A DNA stretch of 64,000 nucleotides from Sphingorhabdus sp. EL138 (GTDB taxonomy: Bacteria > Pseudomonadota > Alphaproteobacteria > Sphingomonadales > Sphingomonadaceae): contig NZ_OGVD01000004.1 in the NCBI RefSeq assembly GCF_900258045.1, positions 992,001 through 1,056,000 of the forward strand. The letters run 5' to 3'. Under the pieces are notes generated by a model that saw nothing but the letters and a program-made list of their open reading frames with translations, was not told where the DNA came from and did no database searches. Position numbers and translations under genes: made by a program. Position 1 is the first letter of the stretch. Each line of letters begins with the position of its first letter. Shown one piece after another: positions 24,808-33,535 of this stretch.

Positions 24808-25467
24808 CTAATAGCCCATCAGGCTCATCACTTCCTTGCGACTGCGTGCATCATCAAGGAAACAACCCAATAAACGGCTGGTCGTCATGCCAACGCCAGG
24901 TGTCCGCACACCGCGCGCTGTCATGCAGCTATGGCTGGCCTCTATAACGACCGCTACACCATGTGGTTTCAGATTGTCCCAGATACACTGCGCGACCTCT
25001 GCCGTCAGACGCTCTTGCACTTGCAAACGTCGTGCAAATCCGTGGAGTACGCGCGCGAGTTTGGAGATACCAACGACTCGGTCAGTGGGCATGTAAGCGA
25101 TACTGGCCTTGCCAATGATAGGCGCCATATGATGCTCGCAATGGGAATGAAAAGGAATGTCTTTCAGCAACACCAATTCATCATAACCGCCGACTTCTTC
25201 AAAAGTTCGCGCCAGATGGATGGCAGGGTTTTCCTGATAACCTTCACAATATTCTTTCCAAGCACGCGCAACCCGCTTGGGCGTATCAAGCAATCCTTCG
25301 CGATCTGGGTTTTCACCCGACCAGCGTAGCAATGTTTTAACTGCCTCCTGCACTTCATCGGGAACAGGAATTTTAGCGGCTTCGCGGGCAGCAAGAGCAT
25401 CATCAAAAGAGTCAGAATAGTCGGCCAAAAAGCAATCCTTTACGCGTGGGAGAATATCTAATGCCAT
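24808..25467 (-). CDS. folE: GTP cyclohydrolase I
   Basis: Converts GTP to dihydroneopterin triphosphate, the first step of tetrahydrofolate synthesis. From ATG 25467 (MALDILPRVK) it is 219 residues, the family's length; the frame opens 12 codons earlier without family support. Zinc ligands are visible as Cys and His in HSHCEHHMAP and the second Cys in EASHSCMTARG. The C-terminus TSRLLGCFLDDARSRKEVMSLM is typical. Monocistronic on the minus strand. Confidence 0.95.
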   Translation of the reverse strand: MALDILPRVKDCFLADYSDSFDDALAAREAAKIPVPDEVQEAVKTLLRWSGENPDREGLLDTPKRVARAWKEYCEGYQENPAIHLARTFEEVGGYDELVLLKDIPFHSHCEHHMAPIIGKASIAYMPTDRVVGISKLARVLHGFARRLQVQERLTAEVAQCIWDNLKPHGVAVVIEASHSCMTARGVRTPGVGMTTSRLLGCFLDDARSRKEVMSLMGY

Positions 25468-25781
25468 TAGATTACGCCCCGCAGCGCGGCAGTGCAAGTG
25501 CACCTATGACCGTATCTTCAATAATGTTTGAGGTGGAGCATCTCGCATCTTTCACTCGATGCGACGGACTATCTGAAACCTATCAAGCGGCCGCGTCACG
25601 CAATATTGCCCCAAACGTAAAGCATTTCTGATCCAGACCAAACCTCCATTGCGATCTGCGGTGAGGACCGCAACGCGGACAGAACTGCCCTTCACCGCCA
25701 AGGTCTCCCGTTTGTCAGGACACTTCAGACAACAGCAGAAAGGTGCATTGAGGATGTTTGAAGAGGTGTGCAGTGTGGGTT
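25468..25781. other. Intergenic gap with no supported gene
   Basis: About 310 bp between folE and the methyltransferase, both on the minus strand. Short open frames occur on both strands but none has a ribosome site, family resemblance or consistent codon use. I also see no clear hairpin or repeat. It presumably holds the folE promoter. Confidence 0.5.
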
Positions 25782-26558
25782 TTAGTCGACGGTCTTCTGG
25801 ATTGCCCAAAGTGCTGGGATCACCGGGCCATCCATCAAAGATACTTCCTGAAACTGTCTTGCGACATATTGGTTGATCGTGTCTTTGAGTTCCGGATACA
25901 ACTCTATGAGATCTGCAGCGCGCTTGGGAATGGTTTCAAGGGCAAGTGCGTTAAACGATCTCCACGCAGGGCTTCTTATCCGCCGCGCGACGATTGCATC
26001 ACCGAAACGTGTTAACCCGGCTTCCATCGCCTTCTGTTCCAAAAGATTTTCATAGTCCTCGGGTGGGGGCACGCCGTCTTCCAGATATCCATCGTCGATG
26101 ATAATCCAACCACCATCGCGCACTACGGTGCGAAGCATGCTCATAGTCTTGGCAGAATCGCCAAGCACTGGTCCGACCGCGATCATCAGAACGGCATTGA
26201 AGCGGGCGGGTTTTGCCAGACACATACGCAGGTCTTCGGCTACAAATCGGCAGCGTGACTCCAGCATCGCTTCTTCCGCCAATTGGCGCGCGATCTCAAT
26301 GAATGGCGGATGAGCATCTACGCCTGTGATTTCGGCGTCAAAAGCGCGTGCTACCCGCATCGATATGTCGCCTCGTCCGCATCCAAGGTCAAGAACAGTG
26401 CTGCCAACAGGAAGGCCGACTTCGCACAGCACATCTACAACGTCATCCTCCACACCACTCAATGATGGTAAGTCTTGGAGTAGATACGGCAGATGAGACA
26501 GCAAGCATTCTGGCGCCTCCATAGTATAAGCCACTTCGTCAAGCAGGGTTTTTGTCAC
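25782..26558 (-). CDS. Class I SAM-dependent methyltransferase
   Basis: Protein of 258 residues from GTG 26558, which has GGAG seven bases upstream. Motif I of the Rossmann methyltransferase fold is GSTVLDLGCGRGDISM (~53-68), followed by ITGVDAHPPFIEIAR with the acidic residue that binds the ribose, and FVAEDLRM. The C-terminal half (DDGYLEDGVPPPEDYENLLEQKAM) looks like a small-molecule methyltransferase. Substrate unknown. It stands alone between folE and tRNA-Arg on the same strand. Confidence 0.82.
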   Translation of the reverse strand: MTKTLLDEVAYTMEAPECLLSHLPYLLQDLPSLSGVEDDVVDVLCEVGLPVGSTVLDLGCGRGDISMRVARAFDAEITGVDAHPPFIEIARQLAEEAMLESRCRFVAEDLRMCLAKPARFNAVLMIAVGPVLGDSAKTMSMLRTVVRDGGWIIIDDGYLEDGVPPPEDYENLLEQKAMEAGLTRFGDAIVARRIRSPAWRSFNALALETIPKRAADLIELYPELKDTINQYVARQFQEVSLMDGPVIPALWAIQKTVD

Positions 26559-26793
26559 GGCATTTCTCCATGATGCTGTAATTGATGTGGGACAATACCG
26601 TGAATCTAGTTGTGCAGAATTCGTTCGGCAACCTCAAAAGCGGTCATACAGACCTCACGCAGTACCAATAGCAGAGGGCTCTTTCAGCATCTTCGCTGCG
26701 ATCCGCACGGACGGCAGCTCTGCCGATTTTCCTCATTTTGAGCCAGTTTGTGACTTGAAGGTCAAAGTCTTCTGACGTTCAACATGCGGAAAA

Positions 26794-26870
26794 TGGCGCG
26801 CCCGGGAAGATTCGAACTCCCGACCCCTTGATTCGTAGTCAAGTACTCTATCCAGCTGAGCTACGGGCGC
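26794..26870 (-). tRNA. tRNA-Arg (anticodon ACG)
   Basis: On the minus strand the sequence folds as a cloverleaf: acceptor GCGCCCG/CGGGCGC, D arm with AGCTCAGCTGGATAGAG, anticodon stem CTTGA/TCAAG around loop CTACGAA, T arm with GTTCGAATC, discriminator G and encoded CCA. Anticodon ACG reads CGU and, after A-to-I editing, CGC and CGA. The rest of the gap 26559-26980 shows no supported gene. Confidence 0.97.
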
Positions 26871-26980
26871 GCATTGAAGGCAGTCAGATAGGGGGAGATT
26901 CTTCTGCTGGCAAGCCATTTTAACCTGTTTTTTGCGAAACGCTGTTATTTATCTGCCCATTGATTTGAGGAGCAGGGAAT

Positions 26981-27649
26981 ATGGGCGCTTGGGGTCCGGG
27001 CAGCTTTGAAAATGACAGCGCACTCGACTGGGTATCCGGGATTTCAAGCCTGGAGGATGTTGCCGCCAAATTTGATGCGCTGGCTGATCTTGAAGAAGCA
27101 GACATTGACGTTGATCTGGCATCTGAAATCATCGCTGCGGCTGAGATTGTTGCGATGTTGATGGGCCAAATCGCTCCAGACGCACCTAAGGACGTGCTGA
27201 AAAAGGTCGATAATTTCGCAAAACCCGATGCCGCGCTTGTCGAGCAGGCGAAAATGGCCGTTTCCGAAGTTTTGGGAGAGTCCGAGCTGCTTGATCTGTG
27301 GTCCGAGGATCTTCAGGACAGCGCTGGATGGAATGTGGCGATTACCGGCTTGATCACTCGGCTTAATGCCGATGTAAACGTCAATCCACCTTCATCCGAG
27401 GAAATCGAGAAAATTTCCGGGGGCTTGAGTCCCTGCGTGTTCTGCGACAAGGATATTGAACCCGAGAACCTCACCAGCCTCTCTTTTCGCGACATGAGCA
27501 GCAAGGACAACCTCGCCATCTCATATGGTGTCTATTGTCATCTGTCCTGCCTGAACAGTAAACTCCACCCCCGCCGCCTAATCCAGAACTGGAGATTCAA
27601 TGTCGATGACGCGCTGGTAGATCAGATCCTCAAAGGCCCAGCTGACTAG
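26981..27649 (+). CDS. DUF4259 protein with a C-terminal Cys-rich domain
   Basis: Protein of 222 residues. It opens with MGAWGPGSFENDSALDW, the hallmark of DUF4259, and an acidic helical region to ~135. The last ~75 residues add CVFCDKDI and YCHLSCL, a four-ligand Cys/His set that could bind zinc and is not part of the usual short DUF4259 protein. Preceded by GAGCAGGG. It converges on ppdK with a 4-bp overlap of the 3' ends. Function unknown. Confidence 0.78.
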   Translation: MGAWGPGSFENDSALDWVSGISSLEDVAAKFDALADLEEADIDVDLASEIIAAAEIVAMLMGQIAPDAPKDVLKKVDNFAKPDAALVEQAKMAVSEVLGESELLDLWSEDLQDSAGWNVAITGLITRLNADVNVNPPSSEEIEKISGGLSPCVFCDKDIEPENLTSLSFRDMSSKDNLAISYGVYCHLSCLNSKLHPRRLIQNWRFNVDDALVDQILKGPAD

Positions 27650-30324
27650 CGCTTTTTGAGTGCTGCCTGAGCCGCAGCGAGCCTCGCAATCGGTACCCGA
27701 TAAGGTGATGCACTGACATAATCCAGGCCGCTTTCCTCACAGAACGCGATCGATGCGGGATCACCGCCATGTTCGCCGCAAATGCCGAGTTTGATATCGC
27801 CGCGCGTTGCCCTGCCGCGCTCTGCGGCCAGTTCGATCAATTGCCCGACACCTTCGACGTCGAGGCTGACAAATGGATCGCGTGGAAAAATACCCTTGTC
27901 GACATATTGGGTCAGAAAGCGTCCGGCATCGTCACGTGACACGCCCAAAGTAGTCTGCGTTAAGTCATTGGTTCCAAAGCTAAAAAACTCACCATGCTCG
28001 GCAATTTTCCCGGCCATCAAGGCGGCCCGGGGCAGCTCGATCATGGTACCCACCAGATATTCGATGCGGCGGCCTTTTTCAGCGAAAACCTCTTCCGCCA
28101 TCCGGTCGACAGCATCTTTCATCAACTCCAGTTCACGCGCTGTGGCCACCAGCGGTATCATGACCTCCGGAATAGGTGCTTCGCCGCTGGATTCGGCTAT
28201 TTCACAGGCCGCTTCGAATATCGCACGCGCCTGCATTTCGTAGATTTCGGGATAGGTCACACCAAGCCGGCAACCACGATGGCCAAGCATCGGGTTAAAT
28301 TCGTGCAGTTCATTGGCACGCTGTTTCAGTGTTTCCACGCCCACGTCGGCTGCGGCTGCCACTTCCTCAAATTCCGACTGATGATGCGGCAAAAATTCGT
28401 GCAATGGCGGGTCGAGCAAGCGGATCGTCACCGGCAGTCCAACCATGACTTCGAAAATCTGGCAGAAATCCTCGCGTTGTTCGGGGAGCAGCTTGGCCAG
28501 CGCTTCCCGCCTGCCCGCTTCATTGGCGGCCAGAATCATCTGGCGAACTGCGGTAATACGTGAGGTTTCGAAGAACATATGTTCTGTCCGGCACAGGCCA
28601 ATGCCTTCCGCACCGAAATCGCGCGCAACCCTGCAATCCTGCGGTGTTTCGGCATTGGTGCGCACGCCGAGACGGCGGACCTTGTCGGCCCATTCCATCA
28701 GCACGCCGAAATCGCCAACCAGTTCCGGTTGAATCGTCTTCACGCGTCCAGCCATCACCTGGCCGTTGCTGCCGTCAATGGTCAGCGTGTCGCCTTCCTT
28801 CAGCTCACGATCGCCGATTTTCAGCAGTTTTGTCTCATTATTGATGCTGAGCCCGCCAGCGCCCGACACACAGGGGCGACCCATGCCGCGGGCCACAACG
28901 GCAGCATGTGACGTCATGCCACCACGCGCGGTCAAAATGCCTTTGGCGGCGTGCATGCCATGGATATCTTCCGGCGAAGTCTCGACCCGCACCAGGATCA
29001 CATCATCGCCCATTTCCGTGCGGTGTTCGGCGGTATCGGAGTCGAATACGATAATCCCGCAAGCCGCGCCCGGAGAGGCGGGCAAACCGGTGGTCAGCAC
29101 ATCGCGTTTGGCATCGGGATCAAGCGTGGGGTGCAGCAGCTGGTCCAGCGCCATCGGGTCAACCCGGGCAACCGCCTCTTCCTGCGTAATCAGGCCGTCA
29201 TTCGCCATATCCACCGCAATTTTCAGCGCCGCCTTGGCGGTCCGCTTACCCGCGCGGGTCTGCAGCATCCACAATTTCCCGCGTTCAACGGTAAATTCGA
29301 TATCCTGCATATCGCGGTAATGGCGCTCGAGCAGATCGAAAACATTCGTCAGCTCACCATAAGTTTCCGACATCGCCTCTTCCATGGAAAGCGGCTTGGC
29401 GTTGGCTTCCTCGCGCGCGGCTTTGGAGAGATATTGCGGCGTGCGGATACCCGCGACGACGTCCTCGCCCTGCGCGTTGATCAACCATTCGCCATAATAG
29501 GCGCTGTCACCGGTGGAGGGGTTGCGGGTAAAGGCCACACCAGTGGCCGATGTCTCACCCATATTGCCGAAAACCATCGCCTGTACGTTGACAGCGGTGC
29601 CCCATTCGGCGGGAATATCGTTGAGCCGGCGATAGACCTTGGCCCGCTCCGCCTGCCAACTGCCGAATACGGCGCTGACCGCACCCCAAAGCTGGTCATT
29701 CACATCTTGCGGGAAAGGCTTGCCCCATTGCTCTTCGACAAGCCCCTTATATTCGGCCACCAGCGCCTTCCAATGCTGAGACTCCATCTCAGTATCCGTG
29801 AAGAAACCATTATCTTCTTTGGCTATTTCCAGCGCCTCTTCAAAACTATCATGATCCAGTTGCAGCACCACGTCGGAATACATCTGGATGAACCGGCGAT
29901 AGCTGTCCCAGGCGAAACGCTCATCGCCAGAGGTTTTCGCCAGACCTTCTACGGTTTCGTCATTCAGGCCGAGATTGAGCACCGTGTCCATCATGCCGGG
30001 CATGGATGCACGGGCACCGGAGCGAACGGATACGAGCAGTGGATCAGCAGCATTGCCGAATGTCTTGCCCGTTACGGCTTCGATATGCGCAACGCCTTGC
30101 GTCACTTCGCCGGTCAGGCTGTCGGGATAGACCCCGCCTTCGTTCATGAAGCGTGTGCACATTTCCGTCGAAATGGTAAAACCCGGGGGAACCGGCAGGC
30201 CGATATTGGCCATTTCCGCGAGATTGGCGCCTTTGCCACCCAGCAGGTTGCGGGCTTCGGTGCTGTCCGTTGGCGCACCATCTGCATCCATGCCGCCACC
30301 GAAACGATATACATATTGAGTCAT
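27646..30324 (-). CDS. ppdK: Pyruvate, phosphate dikinase
   Basis: Interconverts pyruvate, ATP and phosphate with phosphoenolpyruvate, AMP and pyrophosphate. The 892-residue protein has the full three-domain plan: N-terminal ATP-grasp (~1-340, KGANLAEMANIGLPVPPGF), the swivelling phosphohistidine domain with GGMTSHAAVVARGMGRPCVSG carrying the catalytic His near residue 450, and the C-terminal PEP/pyruvate barrel (~530-890) ending CGEHGGDPASI and SASPYRVPIARLAAAQAAL. It serves gluconeogenesis from pyruvate. Upstream lie two copies of a 22-24 bp repeat. Confidence 0.97.
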   Translation of the reverse strand: MTQYVYRFGGGMDADGAPTDSTEARNLLGGKGANLAEMANIGLPVPPGFTISTEMCTRFMNEGGVYPDSLTGEVTQGVAHIEAVTGKTFGNAADPLLVSVRSGARASMPGMMDTVLNLGLNDETVEGLAKTSGDERFAWDSYRRFIQMYSDVVLQLDHDSFEEALEIAKEDNGFFTDTEMESQHWKALVAEYKGLVEEQWGKPFPQDVNDQLWGAVSAVFGSWQAERAKVYRRLNDIPAEWGTAVNVQAMVFGNMGETSATGVAFTRNPSTGDSAYYGEWLINAQGEDVVAGIRTPQYLSKAAREEANAKPLSMEEAMSETYGELTNVFDLLERHYRDMQDIEFTVERGKLWMLQTRAGKRTAKAALKIAVDMANDGLITQEEAVARVDPMALDQLLHPTLDPDAKRDVLTTGLPASPGAACGIIVFDSDTAEHRTEMGDDVILVRVETSPEDIHGMHAAKGILTARGGMTSHAAVVARGMGRPCVSGAGGLSINNETKLLKIGDRELKEGDTLTIDGSNGQVMAGRVKTIQPELVGDFGVLMEWADKVRRLGVRTNAETPQDCRVARDFGAEGIGLCRTEHMFFETSRITAVRQMILAANEAGRREALAKLLPEQREDFCQIFEVMVGLPVTIRLLDPPLHEFLPHHQSEFEEVAAAADVGVETLKQRANELHEFNPMLGHRGCRLGVTYPEIYEMQARAIFEAACEIAESSGEAPIPEVMIPLVATARELELMKDAVDRMAEEVFAEKGRRIEYLVGTMIELPRAALMAGKIAEHGEFFSFGTNDLTQTTLGVSRDDAGRFLTQYVDKGIFPRDPFVSLDVEGVGQLIELAAERGRATRGDIKLGICGEHGGDPASIAFCEESGLDYVSASPYRVPIARLAAAQAALKKR

Positions 30325-30354
30325 ACTATGTTCTATCTCCGAAAATTATCGGCC

Positions 30355-30459
30355 CAAAGTTCACACAAATCACAGGGTGTGTTTCGCCTATCATGACATC
30401 CTGATGAGTCATCGTGCGATCTGCTGTTGCAGTTTCAAAGTTCACACAATTCACACAGG
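30355..30459. repeat. Pair of near-identical 22-24 bp direct repeats upstream of ppdK
   Basis: CAAAGTTCACACAAATCACAGG (30355-30376) and CAAAGTTCACACAATTCACACAGG (30436-30459) lie 81 bp apart in the same orientation between ppdK and glyS. Each contains TTCACACAA and TCACA units that partly repeat in themselves. They could be regulator sites or copies of a dispersed intergenic repeat; no other copy is visible in the window. Confidence 0.6.
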
Positions 30460-30476
30460 CTCGATTGGCAATCACA

Positions 30477-32561
30477 TCACCCCTCAATCTTGGAAAAATC
30501 AGCGACTTGATGCACCGCCGCACGCAAACGGGCCAACAGAGCAAGCCGCGCCTCGCGTTTGTCAGCGTCACTGTCATTCACGGTCACATCCTCGAAAAAC
30601 TGGTCAATCGGAGCACGCAGATTGGCCAGCGCGGTCATCGCCTTTTCAAACTCTTCCGCTGCAATGGCTGCGGTCACATCCGGCTGCGCTGCATCCAGCG
30701 CGTCGATCAGTGCCTTTTCGGCTTTTTCAGGCGTGTAGGAAAGGGATTTTGCGTCGCTTTGCTCGACATTCTCTTTCTTCAAGATGTTCGAAGCGCGCTT
30801 ATAGCCGGCATGTAGGTTAGCACCGTCTTCGGTTGCCAAAAACGCCGCAAGTGCGCGTGCTCGAGCTTCAACACGATCTACTCTGCCATCTGTATCATTG
30901 CCAGCACGCCACTTTCGTGACGCCTGAATATAGTCGTGGCGAACTCCTTCGTCCTTTAGTTGGACGCCCAGTCTTTCGAAAAGAAAATCTGCCAAGACTA
31001 AACCTAGCCCGCTATCATCACCCCAGAAACGAGATACTGAACTAAGCTCCAGCTTAAGGTCGTTTTCTTGTACGAGCCTTAAATAACCAAGCCCTGCTCT
31101 ACGCAGAGCGAAAGGATCCTTGGATCCTGTTGGGAACATTTCTTCGCTAAAGAAGGATAAAAGAGTATCCAGCTTATCCGCCAGACTCACCGCCACCGTC
31201 ACCGGATCGGTGGGCACTTCATCGCCCTGCCCGACGGGCTTGTAATGGTCGCGGATCGCGTTTGCGACCGCCTTGGACTTGCCCTGTTTCTCTGCATAAT
31301 AGCCGCCCATCAAACCTTGCAGGTCGGGAAACTCGCCCACCATTTCGGTGACGAGATCGGCTTTGCAGAGACGTGCGGCCTCGGACACTTCACCATGAAA
31401 TGTATCGCCGGGGTTGGGCTGGTCAAAACCATTCCCTTCTAAAGAAACCAACCACTCGGCCAACTTGGCCACACGCTCTACCTTGTCGGCAACCGTGCCC
31501 AGTTTTTCATGGAACACGATGTTGCTCAATTTCCTGGCATGATCCTCCAGCGCCGTCTTCTGGTCAAGTTCCCAGAAGAATTTGGCGTCGGACAGCCTTG
31601 CCGCCAGCACTTTTTCATTACCCGCAACAATCGCTTTGCCGCCGTCTGTTGCGTCAATATTGGCGGTGCAGATGAAATTTGGTGCCAGTTTGCCGGATTT
31701 GTCGCGGCAGATAAAATATTTCTGGTTCACCCGGGCAGTGAGCTGGATGACCTCTTCCGGTACATCCAGAAACGCTGGATCAAAGCCGCCCAGCAGCGGC
31801 ACGGGCCATTCGGTCAGGCCAGCATTCTCAACCACCAGGCCTTCGTCTGCAACCAGCTCCAGCCCGCCGTCGGATGCCGCCTTGGCCGCACCTTCGCGGA
31901 CTATCGCTTCGCGTTCGGCCTGATCCACCAGCACATGGCAGGCGCGCAGTTTCTCGGCATAATCGCCAGCATTGCCGATCGTTACCACTCCGTCATGGTG
32001 GAACCGATGGCCGACGGTTTCATAACCTGACGTCACGCCGTCAATTTCGCATTCCACCAGATAATCGCCCAATATCGCGACAATGCCGGACAGGGGCCGC
32101 ACCCAGCGCAGACTTTCAGTGGATAGGCTGGCTTCGCCCCAACGCATCGATTTGGGCCATGGGAAGGCCTTGATGATCGGGGGGATTGCTTCGGCCAACA
32201 CATCGCTTGTTGCGCGGCCCGGCTTGTTGATCACGGCGAAATAGGTCGCGCGCCCTTTGACCTCGCGCACTTCCAGTTGATCACGGGTCACGCCATTTTT
32301 ACGGCAGAAGCCGTCAACCGCCTGATCGGGCGCGCCTTCCGGTGGCCCCTTGGCTTCGTCGCTCACCGCCTCGGTCTGCGCTGGCAGGTCCTTTGCGATC
32401 AGCGCGAGCCGCCTTGGCGTCGAGTAAACGGTGATATCAGCGGCTTTCAGGCCGGCGTCAGATAATTGCGCGGCAAATAACCGCTCCAGATCAGCACGGG
32501 CTTTCGCCTGCATCCGCGCGGGAATTTCTTCGGAGAGCAGTTCAAACAGGAAATCGGCCAT
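30477..32561 (-). CDS. glyS: Glycine-tRNA ligase, beta subunit
   Basis: With GlyQ forms the tetrameric bacterial glycyl-tRNA synthetase. I start at ATG 32561 ([18 protein letters not shown]), which overlaps the glyQ stop by one base (TGATG); the open frame four codons earlier lacks support. The 694-residue length is typical. The body has the B3/B4-like and HD-like domains of GlyS (family blocks FICTANIDATDGGKAIVAGN, FHEKLGTVADKVERV, PTDPVTVAVSLADKLDTL) and a C-terminal anticodon-binding region (KALIDALDAAQPDV, FFEDVTVNDSDADKREARL). Confidence 0.97.
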   Translation of the reverse strand: MADFLFELLSEEIPARMQAKARADLERLFAAQLSDAGLKAADITVYSTPRRLALIAKDLPAQTEAVSDEAKGPPEGAPDQAVDGFCRKNGVTRDQLEVREVKGRATYFAVINKPGRATSDVLAEAIPPIIKAFPWPKSMRWGEASLSTESLRWVRPLSGIVAILGDYLVECEIDGVTSGYETVGHRFHHDGVVTIGNAGDYAEKLRACHVLVDQAEREAIVREGAAKAASDGGLELVADEGLVVENAGLTEWPVPLLGGFDPAFLDVPEEVIQLTARVNQKYFICRDKSGKLAPNFICTANIDATDGGKAIVAGNEKVLAARLSDAKFFWELDQKTALEDHARKLSNIVFHEKLGTVADKVERVAKLAEWLVSLEGNGFDQPNPGDTFHGEVSEAARLCKADLVTEMVGEFPDLQGLMGGYYAEKQGKSKAVANAIRDHYKPVGQGDEVPTDPVTVAVSLADKLDTLLSFFSEEMFPTGSKDPFALRRAGLGYLRLVQENDLKLELSSVSRFWGDDSGLGLVLADFLFERLGVQLKDEGVRHDYIQASRKWRAGNDTDGRVDRVEARARALAAFLATEDGANLHAGYKRASNILKKENVEQSDAKSLSYTPEKAEKALIDALDAAQPDVTAAIAAEEFEKAMTALANLRAPIDQFFEDVTVNDSDADKREARLALLARLRAAVHQVADFSKIEG

Positions 32562-33514
32562 CACGCCGCCCACCCGTTCTTAGTCATATAGGCTTCACAG
32601 CTGCCCTTCGCGAGATCGCGGACCTGCCCCATATAGCTGGCCCGCTCCTGCACGCTGATCACGCCGCGCGCTTGCAGCAAGTTGAATACATGACTCGCCT
32701 TGATCGCCTGTTCATAGGCCGGAATGGGGAGCTTTGCCTCAAGGCAGTTCTCGCACTCCGCCGTCGCTTTCCTGAAAAGATCGAACAGTGTTTCGGTGTT
32801 CGCAACCTCGAAATTCCACTCCGACATCTGCTTCTCATTATCCAGGAAGATATCGCCGTAACTGACTCCAGCTCCATTATAATCCAGGTCATAGATGCTA
32901 TCGACGCCCTGAATATACATGGCGAGCCGTTCGAGCCCGTAGGTCAGTTCCCCGGCAACCGGCTTGCAGTCAAATCCGCCCATTTGCTGGAAATAGGTGA
33001 ACTGCGTCACCTCCATGCCGTCACACCAGACTTCCCAGCCCAGCCCCCAGGCACCGAGTGTGGGGCTTTCCCAGTCATCCTCAACAAAACGGATGTCATG
33101 CAGCATCGGATCAATACCGATGGCGGTCAGGCTGTCGAGATAAAGCTGCTGTATATTCGGCGGTGATGGTTTGAGGATGACCTGATATTGGTAATAATGC
33201 TGCAACCGGTTGGGATTTTCGCCATAGCGTCCATCGGTAGGCCGGCGGCAAGGCTGCACAAAAGCGGCATTCCACGGGTCCGGACCAAGCGCACGCAAGG
33301 TCGTCGCCGTGTGGAACGTCCCTGCCCCCATTTCCATGTCATAGGGCTGCAGGATCGCACAGCCCTGTTCGCTCCAGTAATCGTGGAGTTTCAGGATGAT
33401 CTGCTGGAAGCTGAGAGGCTTCTGGGACAGGTTCGTATCCGGCAATGTGAAAGCTTTCTTCGCGAGTGCAATATGTTTCGCGCTTGCTTTGGCGAAAGCG
33501 CGCCAGAGGGTCAA
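32561..33514 (-). CDS. glyQ: Glycine-tRNA ligase, alpha subunit
   Basis: Class II synthetase subunit that binds glycine and ATP. The core begins at [33 protein letters not shown], with [16 protein letters not shown] carrying motif 2. From the 33514 start the protein is 317 residues, with ~32 extra N-terminal residues ([17 protein letters not shown]) relative to most GlyQ, so a later start is possible. Coupled to glyS by a one-base overlap and preceded 21 bp upstream by the molybdopterin oxidoreductase stop. Confidence 0.95.
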   Translation of the reverse strand: MTLWRAFAKASAKHIALAKKAFTLPDTNLSQKPLSFQQIILKLHDYWSEQGCAILQPYDMEMGAGTFHTATTLRALGPDPWNAAFVQPCRRPTDGRYGENPNRLQHYYQYQVILKPSPPNIQQLYLDSLTAIGIDPMLHDIRFVEDDWESPTLGAWGLGWEVWCDGMEVTQFTYFQQMGGFDCKPVAGELTYGLERLAMYIQGVDSIYDLDYNGAGVSYGDIFLDNEKQMSEWNFEVANTETLFDLFRKATAECENCLEAKLPIPAYEQAIKASHVFNLLQARGVISVQERASYMGQVRDLAKGSCEAYMTKNGWAA

Positions 33515-33535
33515 GCCGAGATTGGCGTTTTTACC

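Noticed and set aside
26559-26780. Small frames in the gap beside tRNA-Arg as a possible gene or integrated element
   Set aside because: No ribosome site, family match, integrase or duplicated tRNA end is visible.
28951-30396. 481-codon open frame antisense to ppdK
   Set aside because: ppdK is an unambiguous full-length gene. The antisense frame follows its codon bias and has no family resemblance.
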